Shown in pieces: positions 1-7,883 of a stretch of DNA of 43,617 nt; the stretch's first letter is position 1, and each line of letters begins with the position of its first letter. The notes under the pieces were generated by a model. The model made no database searches, was not told where the DNA came from, and worked only from the letters and a program-made list of their open reading frames with translations. This stretch comes from Deltaproteobacteria bacterium Ga0077539 (lineage in GTDB: Bacteria; Myxococcota_A; Polyangia; Polyangiales; Ga0077539): contig LNEO01000135.1 in the NCBI GenBank assembly GCA_001465015.1, positions 1 through 43,617 of the forward strand. Reading direction: 5' to 3'. The position numbers were made by a program, and so were the translations under genes.

Positions 1-93
1 ATCGTCGTGCTCGGCCGCGCCATGAGCGAGGTCGATCGCCGAGACGTCTTCATCATCGTCCCGGCCAACACCAGCCAGCCGCCCATCGGCTGA
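1..93 (+). CDS. C-terminal end of an unidentified protein (partial)
   Basis: An open frame enters from the left edge and stops at TGA 91-93, giving 30 residues that end in SQPPIG. The fragment is too short to assign to a family. Its stop lies 23 bases before the end of the convergent diguanylate cyclase gene. Coding status rests on the frame being open from the edge and on codon use like the neighbours. Confidence 0.5.
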   Translation: MVVLGRAMSEVDRRDVFIIVPANTSQPPIG

Positions 94-116
94 GCGACAT
101 TGGCGCAAGGGGGACT

Positions 117-986
117 TCAGCCAACGACGCGGTTTCGCCCGCTGTTCTTGGCGCGATAGAGCAGCTCATCGGCGCGCTTGATGAGCTCGCTCGGCTCGCG
201 CTCGTGCGGCATCAGCTCTGCGACGCCGATCGACAGCGTCACAGGGATCACCGTGCGGTCGAACTCGAATCGATGTGCCTCGACCATGCGACGGAGCTTC
301 TCGGCCACGACGAGCCCGCCCGCGAGGTCGACCTCGGGGAGCAAGACGCCGAACTCCTCGCCGCCGAGCCGTCCGGCGGTGTCGTTCTTGCGCACGTTGT
401 TGCGCAGGATCCCGCCGAGCTGACGGAGCACCGCGTCGCCCGCGAGGTGTCCGAAGCGATCGTTGATCGACTTGAATTTGTCTGCGTCAATCACGCACAC
501 GGCCACCGGCCGCTCGAAGCGACGAGCGCGCGTGATCTCTTCGGCCAGGGCCTCGTCGAAGGCGCGGCGATTTCGGAGCTGCGTGAGCCCGTCCATCGAC
601 ATCAGCTTGTAGATCTCTTCGTGATACGCGCGCTCGATGCTGTTGCCTGCGAGGTAGCGGAGGATCGAGCGACCGACCTGGATCTGGTCGCTGTGGCGAA
701 GGGTCGCTGTGCGCACCGGCTGATCGTTGACGTACGTGCCGTTGGTGCTGTCGAGGTCCACGATCTGCCACGTCACGCCGTCGACGGACTTCGGATCGGG
801 CTCGATTCTCGCGTGCTGGCGCGAGACGCTCTCTTCATCGAGCTGCAGGTCGTTGCGAGGCGATCGTCCGATGACGAGCGGAGCGCCGCTCAGCTCGATG
901 CGTCGACCGATCTGTTGGCCGTACACCACGACGAGGCACGCGCCCTTGGGGCCATCGTTCGAGCTCTTCTCGACACGCATGACCAT
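117..986 (-). CDS. FHA-GGDEF diguanylate cyclase
   Basis: Cytosolic enzyme expected to make cyclic di-GMP from two GTP. From the chosen ATG at 986 it is 289 residues. An N-terminal forkhead-associated (phosphothreonine-binding) domain spans about residues 18-110, with GRSPRNDLQL, SRQHA (55-59) and TNGTYVN (81-87). A GGDEF domain spans about 125-287, with the active-site motif GGEEF at 208-212. The RxxD inhibitory site (RKND, 199-202) sits five residues before it, so product inhibition is expected. An in-frame start 44 codons upstream (1118) is possible, but that stretch has no domain and would overlap the divergent control region. A TATATT hexamer (minus strand, 1033-1038) could be its -10. 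The FHA domain suggests control by a Ser/Thr kinase, common in myxobacteria; the kinase is not in this window. Confidence 0.92.
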   Translation of the reverse strand: MVMRVEKSSNDGPKGACLVVVYGQQIGRRIELSGAPLVIGRSPRNDLQLDEESVSRQHARIEPDPKSVDGVTWQIVDLDSTNGTYVNDQPVRTATLRHSDQIQVGRSILRYLAGNSIERAYHEEIYKLMSMDGLTQLRNRRAFDEALAEEITRARRFERPVAVCVIDADKFKSINDRFGHLAGDAVLRQLGGILRNNVRKNDTAGRLGGEEFGVLLPEVDLAGGLVVAEKLRRMVEAHRFEFDRTVIPVTLSIGVAELMPHEREPSELIKRADELLYRAKNSGRNRVVG

Positions 987-1177
987 CGTGTGTTCGGGGC
1001 TGGTCGTATCCGCGTCGCGCGACACGGGCTGCAATATACCAGATTCGATTGGCGGAATGCACCGTTCCGCGCCGACCGTTGCTCCGGTCGATGGCCCCCT
1101 TCGACTCACTCCTGTCACGAAGTTGCCGCGCGGCCTCCGAGAGCGCTAAGGGCTCGAATCGAGCGAAGGCCCCACCC

Positions 1178-2437
1178 ATGCAACGCCGAGGATTGTCACT
1201 GGTCGCACTGTCTTGCGCGCTCGCTGGCGCAATTCCAGGAGTGCTGTTGGCGCGGCGCGTGGCTGACGCGCAGCGACGGGTTCCGCACCTCGCGCTCGCG
1301 CAGACGACGGCGCGCGGCGGGGACGCGAGCGCGGCCCCGGTCATTCGTCCGACGACGATCGACGGGGTCGTCGCGGGCTTCGATCCGAGCCGAATTCGCC
1401 GCGAACGCGACCGCTACACCAGCGATTTGCCGGGCGGACGCAAGGCGACGCTCACCCTCGATCCGGCCTGGCAGCGAGCGGTAAGCGCGTTGGTCACTGG
1501 CCACCAGATCCCTCGCTCATCGGTGGTGGTGCTCGACACGGACACAGGTCGTGTGCGGGTGTATGTGACCATGGGCGAGTCTGGCGCGCCCGACCTCGCG
1601 AGAGACGCGGCTCCCCCCGCGGCGTCAGTGTTCAAGATCGTGACGGCCGGAGCGTTGGTCGGCGCTGGGATGACCGTGGACGCCGAGACGTGCTTCTCGG
1701 GCGGATGGCATCGGCTGTCCTTGCGTGATCTCGAGGCGAATCCCAGGCGCGATCGCGACTGCGTCTCGCTCGGACAAGCGTTTGGCCGCAGCGCCAATAC
1801 GGTGTTCGCACGACGAGCGGTCGAGCGACTCAACAGCGCGGGGCTGCTCGCGGCAGCAAGGGCGTGGGGCTTCGGCGAGTCTGTTCCCTTCGAGGCGCCG
1901 GTGACGGCGGGCGCGATCGACATGCCCGAGGATCGACTCGAGTTCGCGCGGGCGTCTGCGGGCTTCTGGCACAGTCACCTCTCGCCGATGCACGGCGCCA
2001 CGATCGCGCAGGCCATCGCGCGCGGCGGCGAGCTGCAGAGGCCGTGGATCATCGATCACGTCGAGGACGCGCAGGGGCGAACGGTCATGCAGCACGCCGC
2101 GCCGCGGGCGTGGCGCCGCGCGGTGAGCGCCGAAACGGCCAGCGCGCTCGCTCGCATGATGACGTTCTCGGTGTCCGAAGGGACAGCCTCTCGGGCGTTT
2201 CACGACCCCGCGGGCAGGCCGTTTCTTCCCGGCGTCGACGTCGGAGGAAAGACCGGGACGCTCACGGCAGCGACGCCCTACCGCGCGTACACGTGGTTCG
2301 TGGGCAACGCGCGCGACGCATCGACGCGCGTATCGTTCGCGGTGATGGTGGCCAACGATCCGGTGTGGCGCATCAAGGCCTCGACGCTCGCGCGTCAGGT
2401 GCTGCAGATCGTCTACCGCGGACGCGCTTCGGACTGA
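1178..2437 (+). CDS. Penicillin-binding protein, transpeptidase domain
   Basis: Monofunctional peptidoglycan transpeptidase of the serine acyl-transferase (PBP) superfamily, 419 residues from ATG 1178. Residues about 5-25 form a hydrophobic signal-anchor (LSLVALSCALAGAIPGVLLA), so the domain faces the periplasm. All three catalytic motifs are present: SVFK (nucleophile S150), SAN (205-207) and KTG (358-360). The protein is short compared with FtsI/PBP2 proteins, and little space is left for a dimerisation or pedestal domain. The open frame extends upstream to 1049, but those 43 residues have no hydrophobic or domain character. Its last 25 bases overlap the end of the convergent bpt gene. Cross-linking of peptidoglycan is the expected role; a penicillin-sensor role cannot be excluded from sequence. 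Confidence 0.88.
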   Translation: MQRRGLSLVALSCALAGAIPGVLLARRVADAQRRVPHLALAQTTARGGDASAAPVIRPTTIDGVVAGFDPSRIRRERDRYTSDLPGGRKATLTLDPAWQRAVSALVTGHQIPRSSVVVLDTDTGRVRVYVTMGESGAPDLARDAAPPAASVFKIVTAGALVGAGMTVDAETCFSGGWHRLSLRDLEANPRRDRDCVSLGQAFGRSANTVFARRAVERLNSAGLLAAARAWGFGESVPFEAPVTAGAIDMPEDRLEFARASAGFWHSHLSPMHGATIAQAIARGGELQRPWIIDHVEDAQGRTVMQHAAPRAWRRAVSAETASALARMMTFSVSEGTASRAFHDPAGRPFLPGVDVGGKTGTLTAATPYRAYTWFVGNARDASTRVSFAVMVANDPVWRIKASTLARQVLQIVYRGRASD

Positions 2438-3180
2438 GCGCTCGTCGCGGCGTCGATCCATCGCGGGGGCTGGTCGATCGCGGGGCGTTCGAAGAGCAGC
2501 TCGTGCGGCTCGAAGCGGGACTTGTACGCCATCGAACGGCACTCGGCGACGCGATAGCCGAGGTACACGAAGGACAGCCCCGAGCTGCGCGCGAGCTCGA
2601 GCTGCGACAGGACATTGAACACGCCGAGCGAGCGATCTGCGAGCGAGGGATCGTAGTAGCAGTACACGGCGCTGAGCGCGCCGGGGACCTCGTCGACGAT
2701 GCCGACGGCGACGAGCCTCTTGCGGCCCACCTCGTCCGCGAGCCAGTAGGAAAACTCCCGCGCCGCGGGGTGAGGAAAGGCGAACTCGATTTCGTACGAC
2801 TCGGCGTCGAGCGAGGAGGGGTCCCAACCGCGCTCGCGCTCGCGAAACGAGTGCCATTTTGCGTAGAGGGCGAGCCGCTCGCGGGTGACCGTGGGCTCGC
2901 CCACGACGAGCTCGACGTCGCGGTTGTTTCGAAGGATCCGTCGCTGCGAGCGCGAGGGTGTCCAATCGGCGACGCGCACGCGAATGCCGACGCACTCTGC
3001 GCAGCTCGAGCACGCGGGCCGAAAGTACGTCGGTCCGAAGCGGCGCCAGCCGCGCGAGAGCATTTCGCCGAGCTGCGTGGGCGTCACTTCGAGAGCGATG
3101 CGCGCGTCGAGCGACGAGGGGCGGTCAGGCAGGTACGAACACTCTGGCGAGTGATGAACGATCGTTCGCAGGACCTTCAC
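2413..3180 (-). CDS. bpt: Bpt: aspartate/glutamate leucyl-tRNA-protein transferase
   Basis: Cytosolic ATE1/Bpt-family enzyme that adds leucine from Leu-tRNA to proteins with N-terminal Asp or Glu, marking them for ClpS/ClpAP degradation (bacterial N-degron pathway). The 255-residue length fits the family. Family landmarks visible: ECSYLPDRP near the N-terminus (13-21), the RPACSSCAEC cysteine cluster near residue 55, and the FVYLGYRVAECRSMAYKSRF block near residue 205. The start is GTG at 3180, without a clear Shine-Dalgarno sequence. It follows an 86-residue gene by 21 bases and a DUF3025-like gene before that, suggesting a leftward three-gene operon. No aat gene is seen. The function call is by family. 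Confidence 0.9.
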   Translation of the reverse strand: MKVLRTIVHHSPECSYLPDRPSSLDARIALEVTPTQLGEMLSRGWRRFGPTYFRPACSSCAECVGIRVRVADWTPSRSQRRILRNNRDVELVVGEPTVTRERLALYAKWHSFRERERGWDPSSLDAESYEIEFAFPHPAAREFSYWLADEVGRKRLVAVGIVDEVPGALSAVYCYYDPSLADRSLGVFNVLSQLELARSSGLSFVYLGYRVAECRSMAYKSRFEPHELLFERPAIDQPPRWIDAATSAQSEARPR

Positions 3181-3201
3181 GGAGGACGAAGCCTACGATG
3201 A

Positions 3202-3462
3202 TCAGTCGACGATCGTCAGGACGGCGATGCGCTCGACGAGGACCATCTGCACGGATTCTCCCGCGGCGATCTCGATCACGACGCGCGTCCGACCATCGGC
3301 AGACGGAACGAAATCGATCGGCACGCCTTCGAACGTCCTCATGGTGCTGTTCGGGTCTGGCCGCGCCTGAACGTGGAGTCGCACGCGGGCCTTGCGAGCC
3401 ATCGCGTCGGCCAACTGCAGTTTGAGTTCTTTGATCCCGTCACCCGGTCCGAATCCGGACAT
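3202..3462 (-). CDS. Small conserved-looking protein of unknown function (86 aa)
   Basis: Not recognised. From ATG 3462 it encodes 86 residues: a short charged helix-like N-terminus (KELKLQLADAMARKARVRL), then alternating hydrophobic residues suggesting beta strands (TRVVIEIAAGESVQMVLVERIAVLTIV). There is no signal peptide or cysteine. A longer frame extends to 3636 but would overlap the preceding gene, so the internal ATG is preferred; GTGGAG lies just before it. A TACCGT hexamer and the palindrome GAACATTGTTC lie immediately upstream, so the gene may have its own promoter in addition to readthrough from the gene at 3506-4354. It lies 21 bases before bpt. Confidence 0.6.
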   Translation of the reverse strand: MSGFGPGDGIKELKLQLADAMARKARVRLHVQARPDPNSTMRTFEGVPIDFVPSADGRTRVVIEIAAGESVQMVLVERIAVLTIVD

Positions 3463-3474
3463 GACTCCACGGTA

Positions 3475-3485
3475 GAACATTGTTC
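3475..3485. promoter_or_regulatory. Perfect palindrome GAACATTGTTC, possible operator
   Basis: An 11-base palindrome (GAAC-ATT-GTTC) ends one base upstream of a TACCGT hexamer (minus strand 3469-3474) and 13 bases before the ATG of the 86-residue gene. The half-sites resemble GAAC/GTTC LexA-type boxes, but the spacing is three bases instead of the usual four, so LexA is not claimed. Confidence 0.3.
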
Positions 3486-3505
3486 CTGATTTGCACAAGC
3501 AATCG

Positions 3506-4354
3506 CTAGGCTTTTGCTTGCACACATGCAAACAGCGCTTCGTCGAGCAGCAGCCCTCTCGGCGGCGGTTCGTTCGGGCGCTCGAAGTGCGAGGCAGGCA
3601 ACGCGCGAGCGTCGAGGGCTTCGGCCAAGCTCTCATCGAGCGCGGCGCGCGAAGCCGCCAGCGAGCGCGGGAGCGACGGCGACGAAAGCACGACGGTCAA
3701 CGCATGAACCGGCGGAAACGCCCCCGCGAGCACGACGGACTCGAGGATCCCGTGCCCGAGCACAAAGAGCAGCGCTCGCCCCTCGCGGCAGTGATTCTCC
3801 AAAGATGACCTATCGGTCGCCCTAACCGAGAGCTCGACCGATGCGCGAACCTCGTCGAGGCAGAGCACGAGCGCGCCGCCCTCATCGAGCATCGCGACCG
3901 CGTCGTGCTCCTTGGTTCGAGCGCTCGGCAGCGCGTCGAACGAAGGCCCGACCGCGGCGCAGAGGATCTCGTACTGCCGTCGATGAATCGCGCGCTTGGT
4001 GAGAGGAAAGGTCATCCAAGCGAGCGCGTTCATCACGTCGTGCCAGTGCCGCGGTCGTGTGGGCACCTCGCCTGCCTCGATGATCCTCGCGTCGTAGAGC
4101 GACGAGCGCTGCCTCGGGCCGCGCTCCTTCGCTCGGAGCTGCCTCTGCGAGAGCTGCTCGACGAACGTGGGCATCCAGACGCCACGTCGGGCCCCCTCCT
4201 TCGCCGCGAGCTGCGTGAGCTCTTCGACGGTCGGCCACTCGGCCACGCTCGCGACCGCTTCGCCGAGCGGGGAGAGCGCGTCGAACACGCGAGATCGACC
4301 GACAAACTCTGGAAGCCACGCCGAACGCGAATCGCGGAGCTGCCTCAATCGCAC
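3506..4354 (-). CDS. DUF3025-like protein
   Basis: Protein of about 282 residues with features I associate with the DUF3025 family: FDALSPLGE near the N-terminus and the block RHWHDVMNALAWMTFPLTK, which resembles the family's characteristic WHDxxNALxWxxFP segment, followed by KEHDAVAMLDEGGALVL. Biochemical function is unknown. There is no signal peptide or membrane segment. The frame stays open to 5149, but everything upstream of about 4400 lies over the divergent secreted-protein gene and reads as Arg-rich shadow sequence. GTG 4354 (VRLRQLRDSRSAW) is therefore taken as start; another GTG upstream is possible. A 7-base inverted repeat (CAAGCAA 3496-3502 and TTGCTTG 3514-3520) encloses its stop codon. 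It leads the leftward set with the 86-residue gene and bpt. Confidence 0.7.
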   Translation of the reverse strand: MRLRQLRDSRSAWLPEFVGRSRVFDALSPLGEAVASVAEWPTVEELTQLAAKEGARRGVWMPTFVEQLSQRQLRAKERGPRQRSSLYDARIIEAGEVPTRPRHWHDVMNALAWMTFPLTKRAIHRRQYEILCAAVGPSFDALPSARTKEHDAVAMLDEGGALVLCLDEVRASVELSVRATDRSSLENHCREGRALLFVLGHGILESVVLAGAFPPVHALTVVLSSPSLPRSLAASRAALDESLAEALDARALPASHFERPNEPPPRGLLLDEALFACVQAKA

Positions 4355-4435
4355 AACGACCTGGAGATATACCGCGATTCGTCGGGACCGGGGCGGGCGC
4401 TGAATGTCCCGGCTCACCGGCGCATCGCAAGCGCC

Positions 4436-5032
4436 ATGGGTCACGACTTCGAGAGCGAGCAGAGCAAGCGGATCGATCGGCGCGGGCAAGATCGCGCGAT
4501 CGGTAGACGAGGCGGCGCGCGGGCGCTGTGCGCGGCGGCGGCCCTGGTGTCCGTCGGTTCGATCGCGGCCCGCGCGCACGCGCAGTCCGCTGCGAGGCTC
4601 GAAGCCAATCCACTGCCGCCCTGCGCGAGGCCGACGAACGTTCAGGCCGCGGCGATCGTGAATCCACGGGCCGAGGGCGAGAGGTTGCTGCTGGCGATCG
4701 AGGCGCACCGGCTCCGCGCGATGTCGCTGCTCGCCGCGGCGCGACGCGCGCGGGACATCGTGCGCGTGCAGTGTGTGTTCGATCGAACGACGCAGCTCGA
4801 GTCGTTGCAAACGCTCGGTCGCGAGGGGTTTCTCTCGCTCGAAGACGCGGTCGTGCTGCGGGACCGCAGGCGCAGCGAACACTCGCTGCGAGTGCTGCAG
4901 ATCTATCAGCAGCGCGCCGCGGTGCTCGCGAGCGAGTCGGCGCAGTGCGCGACGCCCGCGCGACGATTGCCTCCCGCCGAGACGGTCGTGACCGTGAGAG
5001 CCCCGCCTTCGATGACCGAGCTCGACGAGTAG
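4436..5032 (+). CDS. Secreted protein of unknown function
   Basis: 198 residues from ATG 4436. After a charged N-terminal stretch (about 28 residues) comes a hydrophobic segment (ALCAAAALVSVGSIAARAHA) with a likely signal-peptidase site AHA before QSAARLE, so periplasmic or secreted. The mature part is alpha-helical in appearance, Leu/Arg/Ala-rich (LLAIEAHRLRAMSLLAAARR), with two pairs of distant cysteines. No family recognised. The open frame extends far upstream to 3905, but that part is antisense to the DUF3025-like gene. It is divergent from that gene with about 80 bases between starts, and is followed by the PrsW-family gene. Confidence 0.65.
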   Translation: MGHDFESEQSKRIDRRGQDRAIGRRGGARALCAAAALVSVGSIAARAHAQSAARLEANPLPPCARPTNVQAAAIVNPRAEGERLLLAIEAHRLRAMSLLAAARRARDIVRVQCVFDRTTQLESLQTLGREGFLSLEDAVVLRDRRRSEHSLRVLQIYQQRAAVLASESAQCATPARRLPPAETVVTVRAPPSMTELDE

Positions 5033-5062
5033 CAGCGGGTCGAAACGACGCCCGCGAGTCTG

Positions 5063-5068
5063 TACGAT
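5063..5068 (+). promoter_or_regulatory. Possible -10 hexamer TACGAT
   Basis: TACGAT sits 58 bases before the preferred start of the PrsW-family gene and overlaps the ATG at 5067, which makes that longer start unlikely if the hexamer is real. No convincing -35. Confidence 0.25.
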
Positions 5069-5126
5069 GGGTGTCGAGTCGGGCGCCGATCGCGCGCCGA
5101 TCGCGCGCAGGGAGCGCAGTCGACTG

Positions 5127-6206
5127 ATGCCCATCACGCAGTTTCTCATGGCGTCCGCGATCGTACCGTCGCTGATGCTCGTCTGGTATTTTCGAGCCCG
5201 AGACGTCTATCCCGAGCCGGCGGGCGTGCTCTGGAAGACGTTCTTTCTGGGCGTGCTCACGGTGATTCCGGTGCTCATCGTCGCGCTTCCGTTGGCGTCG
5301 ATGATCAAGGGGGTCGGAGACCCGATCGTCGCCGGGTTCTTGTCGGCGTTCTTGACCGCCGCGGGGCCCGAGGAGTTCTTCAAGTTCGTCGTCGTGGCGG
5401 GCTACTGCGCGCGGCACAAAGAGTTCGACGAGCCGATGGACGGGGTCGTGTACGGCGCCGTGGCGTCCCTCGGCTTCGCGACGCTCGAGAACATCCTGTA
5501 CGTGAGTTCGGGCGGCCTCGCGGTGGCGATCATGCGCGCGATTCTGGCCGTTCCGTGCCACGCGTTCATGGGCGCGATCATGGGGTACTTCGTCGGTCAG
5601 GCGAAGTTTCGCCCCGCGGAGAAGGGCAAGCTGCTCGCGCTCGGGTACTTCGTGCCATTTCTGCTGCACGGGCTCTACGACTGGCCGCTGCTGGCCAGCA
5701 AGAGCGCCGCAGAAGCAGCGAGCGCGGGCAACGGAGATCCGTCGAACACGGTGCTCTTGCTGCTTCCCGTGACGTTCGCCGCTTTCTTCTTCGAGTGGGT
5801 GTGGACCGTCAGAATCATCCGGCGGCTTCGGCGCGAGCAGCTCGCGTCTGCGGGCTCGCAAGCAGCGCCGCCGCCTGTGGGCTATGCGCCAGCGCCACAA
5901 GCGCAGCAGCACCCGCAGCCGAGCTATGGCAATCCGTACAGCATCGCACCGCAGTGGGGCGCCTACCCGACGCCTCCGACGAGCGCCAGCCCGGCCCTCG
6001 GGATCTTCGCGATCATCGTCGGCGTCGTCATCGCAGCGATCGGCGGAATGATCACGCTCGGCGCGGTGATGCTCGCCATCGCCCCGTCCAGCGCGCAGCT
6101 CGACGGAGGCTCGCTCTTCGTGGCCGCCGTCCTCTTCGGTTTGCTGCCGCTGGGGCTCGGGATCGCGTCATTTGTGTACGGGATCAAGAAGCTCAACGGG
6201 CGGTAG
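5127..6206 (+). CDS. PrsW-family intramembrane metalloprotease
   Basis: Multi-pass membrane protein of 359 residues, a predicted glutamic-type/metal-dependent intramembrane protease of the PrsW (M82, CPBP-related) group. Visible motifs: PEEFFKF (81-87), FATLEN (117-122) and CHAFMGA with H145, matching the EExxK, FxxxEN and HxxxG blocks of the family. About eight hydrophobic segments lie within residues 1-235. It carries an extension: a Pro/Gln/Ala/Tyr-rich linker (about 240-290) and two further membrane segments (about 293-318 and 330-352). ATG 5127 is chosen because PITQFLMASAIVPSLML begins the first membrane segment. PrsW in Bacillus cleaves an anti-sigma factor; no anti-sigma gene is adjacent, so the substrate is unknown. 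Confidence 0.87.
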   Translation: MPITQFLMASAIVPSLMLVWYFRARDVYPEPAGVLWKTFFLGVLTVIPVLIVALPLASMIKGVGDPIVAGFLSAFLTAAGPEEFFKFVVVAGYCARHKEFDEPMDGVVYGAVASLGFATLENILYVSSGGLAVAIMRAILAVPCHAFMGAIMGYFVGQAKFRPAEKGKLLALGYFVPFLLHGLYDWPLLASKSAAEAASAGNGDPSNTVLLLLPVTFAAFFFEWVWTVRIIRRLRREQLASAGSQAAPPPVGYAPAPQAQQHPQPSYGNPYSIAPQWGAYPTPPTSASPALGIFAIIVGVVIAAIGGMITLGAVMLAIAPSSAQLDGGSLFVAAVLFGLLPLGLGIASFVYGIKKLNGR

Positions 6207-6260
6207 CCTCCCGCGCCAGGGGGCCGGACGCGAGGCGCGATCACCCGGGGGGGTTGATCT

Positions 6261-6279
6261 GGATGACCCATAGTCATCC
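6261..6279. repeat. Perfect 7-bp inverted repeat downstream of PrsW-family gene
   Basis: GGATGAC (6261-6267), a CCATA loop and GTCATCC (6273-6279) form a perfect hairpin followed by TTTG. It lies 55 bases after the protease stop and 100 bases before the hydrolase. It could act as a weak terminator or an operator; the T-run is short. The rest of 6207-6378 shows no gene. Confidence 0.35.
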
Positions 6280-6361
6280 TTTGAATTCAGTGATGACTCT
6301 CGGTCACTAAACGATCGATCGCGGTTCGATTCATCGCGCTCGGCGCGACGGACAGCCGCCG

Positions 6362-6367
6362 TACACT
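6362..6367 (+). promoter_or_regulatory. Possible -10 hexamer TACACT
   Basis: TACACT ends 11 bases before the ATG of the hydrolase gene, implying a very short or absent 5' leader if used. No clear -35. Confidence 0.35.
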
Positions 6368-6378
6368 CTCGGGCTCGC

Positions 6379-7209
6379 ATGACCGCCATGCACGACGCGC
6401 GCGCGACGCGAGGTCTCAGTGAGTACGCCCTCGCGCGTCGATCGTTCGCGACGGAGCTCAGGGTTCGAGGCCCATCGATTCAGCCCGCGAGGGTCGAGGC
6501 GCTTCCCGAGGGAACGCAGCTCTTGATGGTGCGCTCGGGCGAGCTCTCGTTGCGGGCCCACCTCGACGCCGACGTGCCCCAGACGGGACCGCGCGTCGCC
6601 GACCCTCGCCCGGCGGTGCTGTTTCTTCACGGGATGTTCGCGTTTACCGCGGAGGCCGCCGCGCAGGCGCAGCGCTTTCGAGACGCCGGCCTCGTGACGA
6701 TGACGCTCGTGCTGCGCGGCGAGAACGGGCAGCCCGGCGCGTTTTCACTCTACTACGACGAGGTCGACGACGTTCTGGCGGCGGCAGAGGCGCTCTCGAC
6801 GATCCCTGTCGTCGATCCGTCCCGCGTGATGATCGCAGGGCACAGCGCGGGGGGCGTGCTCGCGTTGCTCGCCGCGGCAGCGTCGGATCGCTTCGCGAAG
6901 GTCGCGAGCTTCTCTGCGTGGCCCGACCAGCGCGCGGTGGTCGAGTACTACCCGCACTACGCGGTGTTCGACCGCGAGGACAACCGCGAGCTCTCGATGC
7001 GATCGCCTGTTGATTTCATGGGCTCGATTCGAGCGCCGCTGCGGATGTTCTACGGACGCCTCGAGCGCGAGCTCGCGCCGCTCGCCCGAGAGGCGGCCGA
7101 CCGCGCGCGCCGCGAAGGTGTCGACGCGTCGCTCATCGAGGTCGACGGCGATCACTTCTCGTCAGTGAAACCCGCCATCGAAAAAGTGATTCCTTGGTTT
7201 ATCGAGTGA
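6379..7209 (+). CDS. Alpha/beta-fold hydrolase
   Basis: 276-residue cytosolic serine hydrolase of the dienelactone hydrolase/prolyl-oligopeptidase-like group. Strand-turn motif LFLHGMF (oxyanion HG at 84-85), nucleophile elbow GHSAGG with S156, and a C-terminal catalytic histidine in DGDHFS (H259). The acid is not obvious; it should lie in the GRLERELAP region or just after. Substrate cannot be predicted: peptidase, esterase and lactonase members share this fold. It stands alone between the PrsW-family gene and the MerR gene. No signal peptide. Confidence 0.85.
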   Translation: MTAMHDARATRGLSEYALARRSFATELRVRGPSIQPARVEALPEGTQLLMVRSGELSLRAHLDADVPQTGPRVADPRPAVLFLHGMFAFTAEAAAQAQRFRDAGLVTMTLVLRGENGQPGAFSLYYDEVDDVLAAAEALSTIPVVDPSRVMIAGHSAGGVLALLAAAASDRFAKVASFSAWPDQRAVVEYYPHYAVFDREDNRELSMRSPVDFMGSIRAPLRMFYGRLERELAPLAREAADRARREGVDASLIEVDGDHFSSVKPAIEKVIPWFIE

Positions 7210-7256
7210 TTTCAAAGTGATAGTGGCCTCAACAACGTGACATCGACGATGTAAAG

Positions 7257-7295
7257 CAAGTGCTTACTTGACACTTGAGATGTTTTGTTCACAAT
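7257..7295 (+). promoter_or_regulatory. Promoter with dyad operator before the MerR gene
   Basis: CAAGTG (7257-7262) and CACTTG (7272-7277) form a perfect 6-base dyad with a 9-base spacer. It overlaps TTGACA (7268-7273), a consensus -35. After a 16-base spacer, CACAAT (7290-7295) fits a -10, and the MerR ATG follows 10 bases later. This AT-richer stretch stands out from its surroundings. The dyad is a candidate site for autoregulation by the MerR-type protein; classical MerR operators lie between -35 and -10, so the position is not textbook. Confidence 0.45.
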
Positions 7296-7305
7296 GGGGA
7301 CTGTC

Positions 7306-7803
7306 ATGTATCGAGACGGTCCATCCGATGACGGTGTGGGGTTCAAGCTCGACGAGCTTGCAGAGAAGGCGGACGTGTCTGTGCGCACGATCCGCTACTA
7401 CGTGCAGCGCGGGTTGCTGCCGCCCCCGGTCTTTCGCGGGCGCGACACGGTGTACGGCGAAGGGCACCTGAACCGACTGCGGCTGATCAAGCGGCTGCAA
7501 GACGAGCGGTACCTTCCGCTCGAAGCGATCGCGACGGAGCTCGAAGCGAAGAGCGACGCAGAGATTCGCGCGATGCTCGAGCGGCTCGACCGCGTGTCGC
7601 GAAGCGAGCGGCCAGAGCCCGCGCCGCTTCCCAGCGACGGGCCGTATCGGGCGCGGCTTCGGCCGGTGACCCGAGCGAGCGGCGAGGTCTGGGTGAAGTT
7701 CGTCCTCGCAGATGGCGTCGAGCTGTCGGTGCGCGAGGACGCGGGATGGGACGCAGAGGCGCTCGCCGAGCGCATCCGCGGCTCGCTCGGTCGCCGCCGA
7801 TAG
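7306..7803 (+). CDS. MerR-family transcriptional regulator
   Basis: 165 residues. The winged helix-turn-helix occupies about residues 10-75: FKLDELAEKADVSVRTIRYY, then the wing YVQRGLLPPP and HLNRLRLIKRLQDERYLPLE. The C-terminal part is not a metal-binding MerR domain (no cysteines). A small beta-rich segment (VWVKFVLADGVELSVREDAG) may sense a ligand or a protein. ATG 7306 is preferred over 7285 because the longer start overlaps the predicted -10. The VIT/VWA gene begins 80 bases downstream on the same strand, so the two are probably co-transcribed and the regulator probably controls it. Confidence 0.88.
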   Translation: MYRDGPSDDGVGFKLDELAEKADVSVRTIRYYVQRGLLPPPVFRGRDTVYGEGHLNRLRLIKRLQDERYLPLEAIATELEAKSDAEIRAMLERLDRVSRSERPEPAPLPSDGPYRARLRPVTRASGEVWVKFVLADGVELSVREDAGWDAEALAERIRGSLGRRR

Positions 7804-7883
7804 GCGAGGCGACGCGACGGGCGATGAAGAAACCGAGAGAGGCAATCGAGCGCCCACACAAAGGCGCAGAAGCGAGGAGTGCG

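Noticed and set aside
3475..3485. LexA box reading of GAACATTGTTC
   Set aside because: The half-site spacing is three bases, not the four of GAAC-N4-GTTC boxes, and the downstream gene has no SOS character. Kept only as an unassigned palindrome.
3882..5912. A 676-codon open frame on the - strand across three genes
   Set aside because: It spans the DUF3025-like, secreted-protein and PrsW-family genes in the wrong frame or strand, and is Arg-rich throughout.
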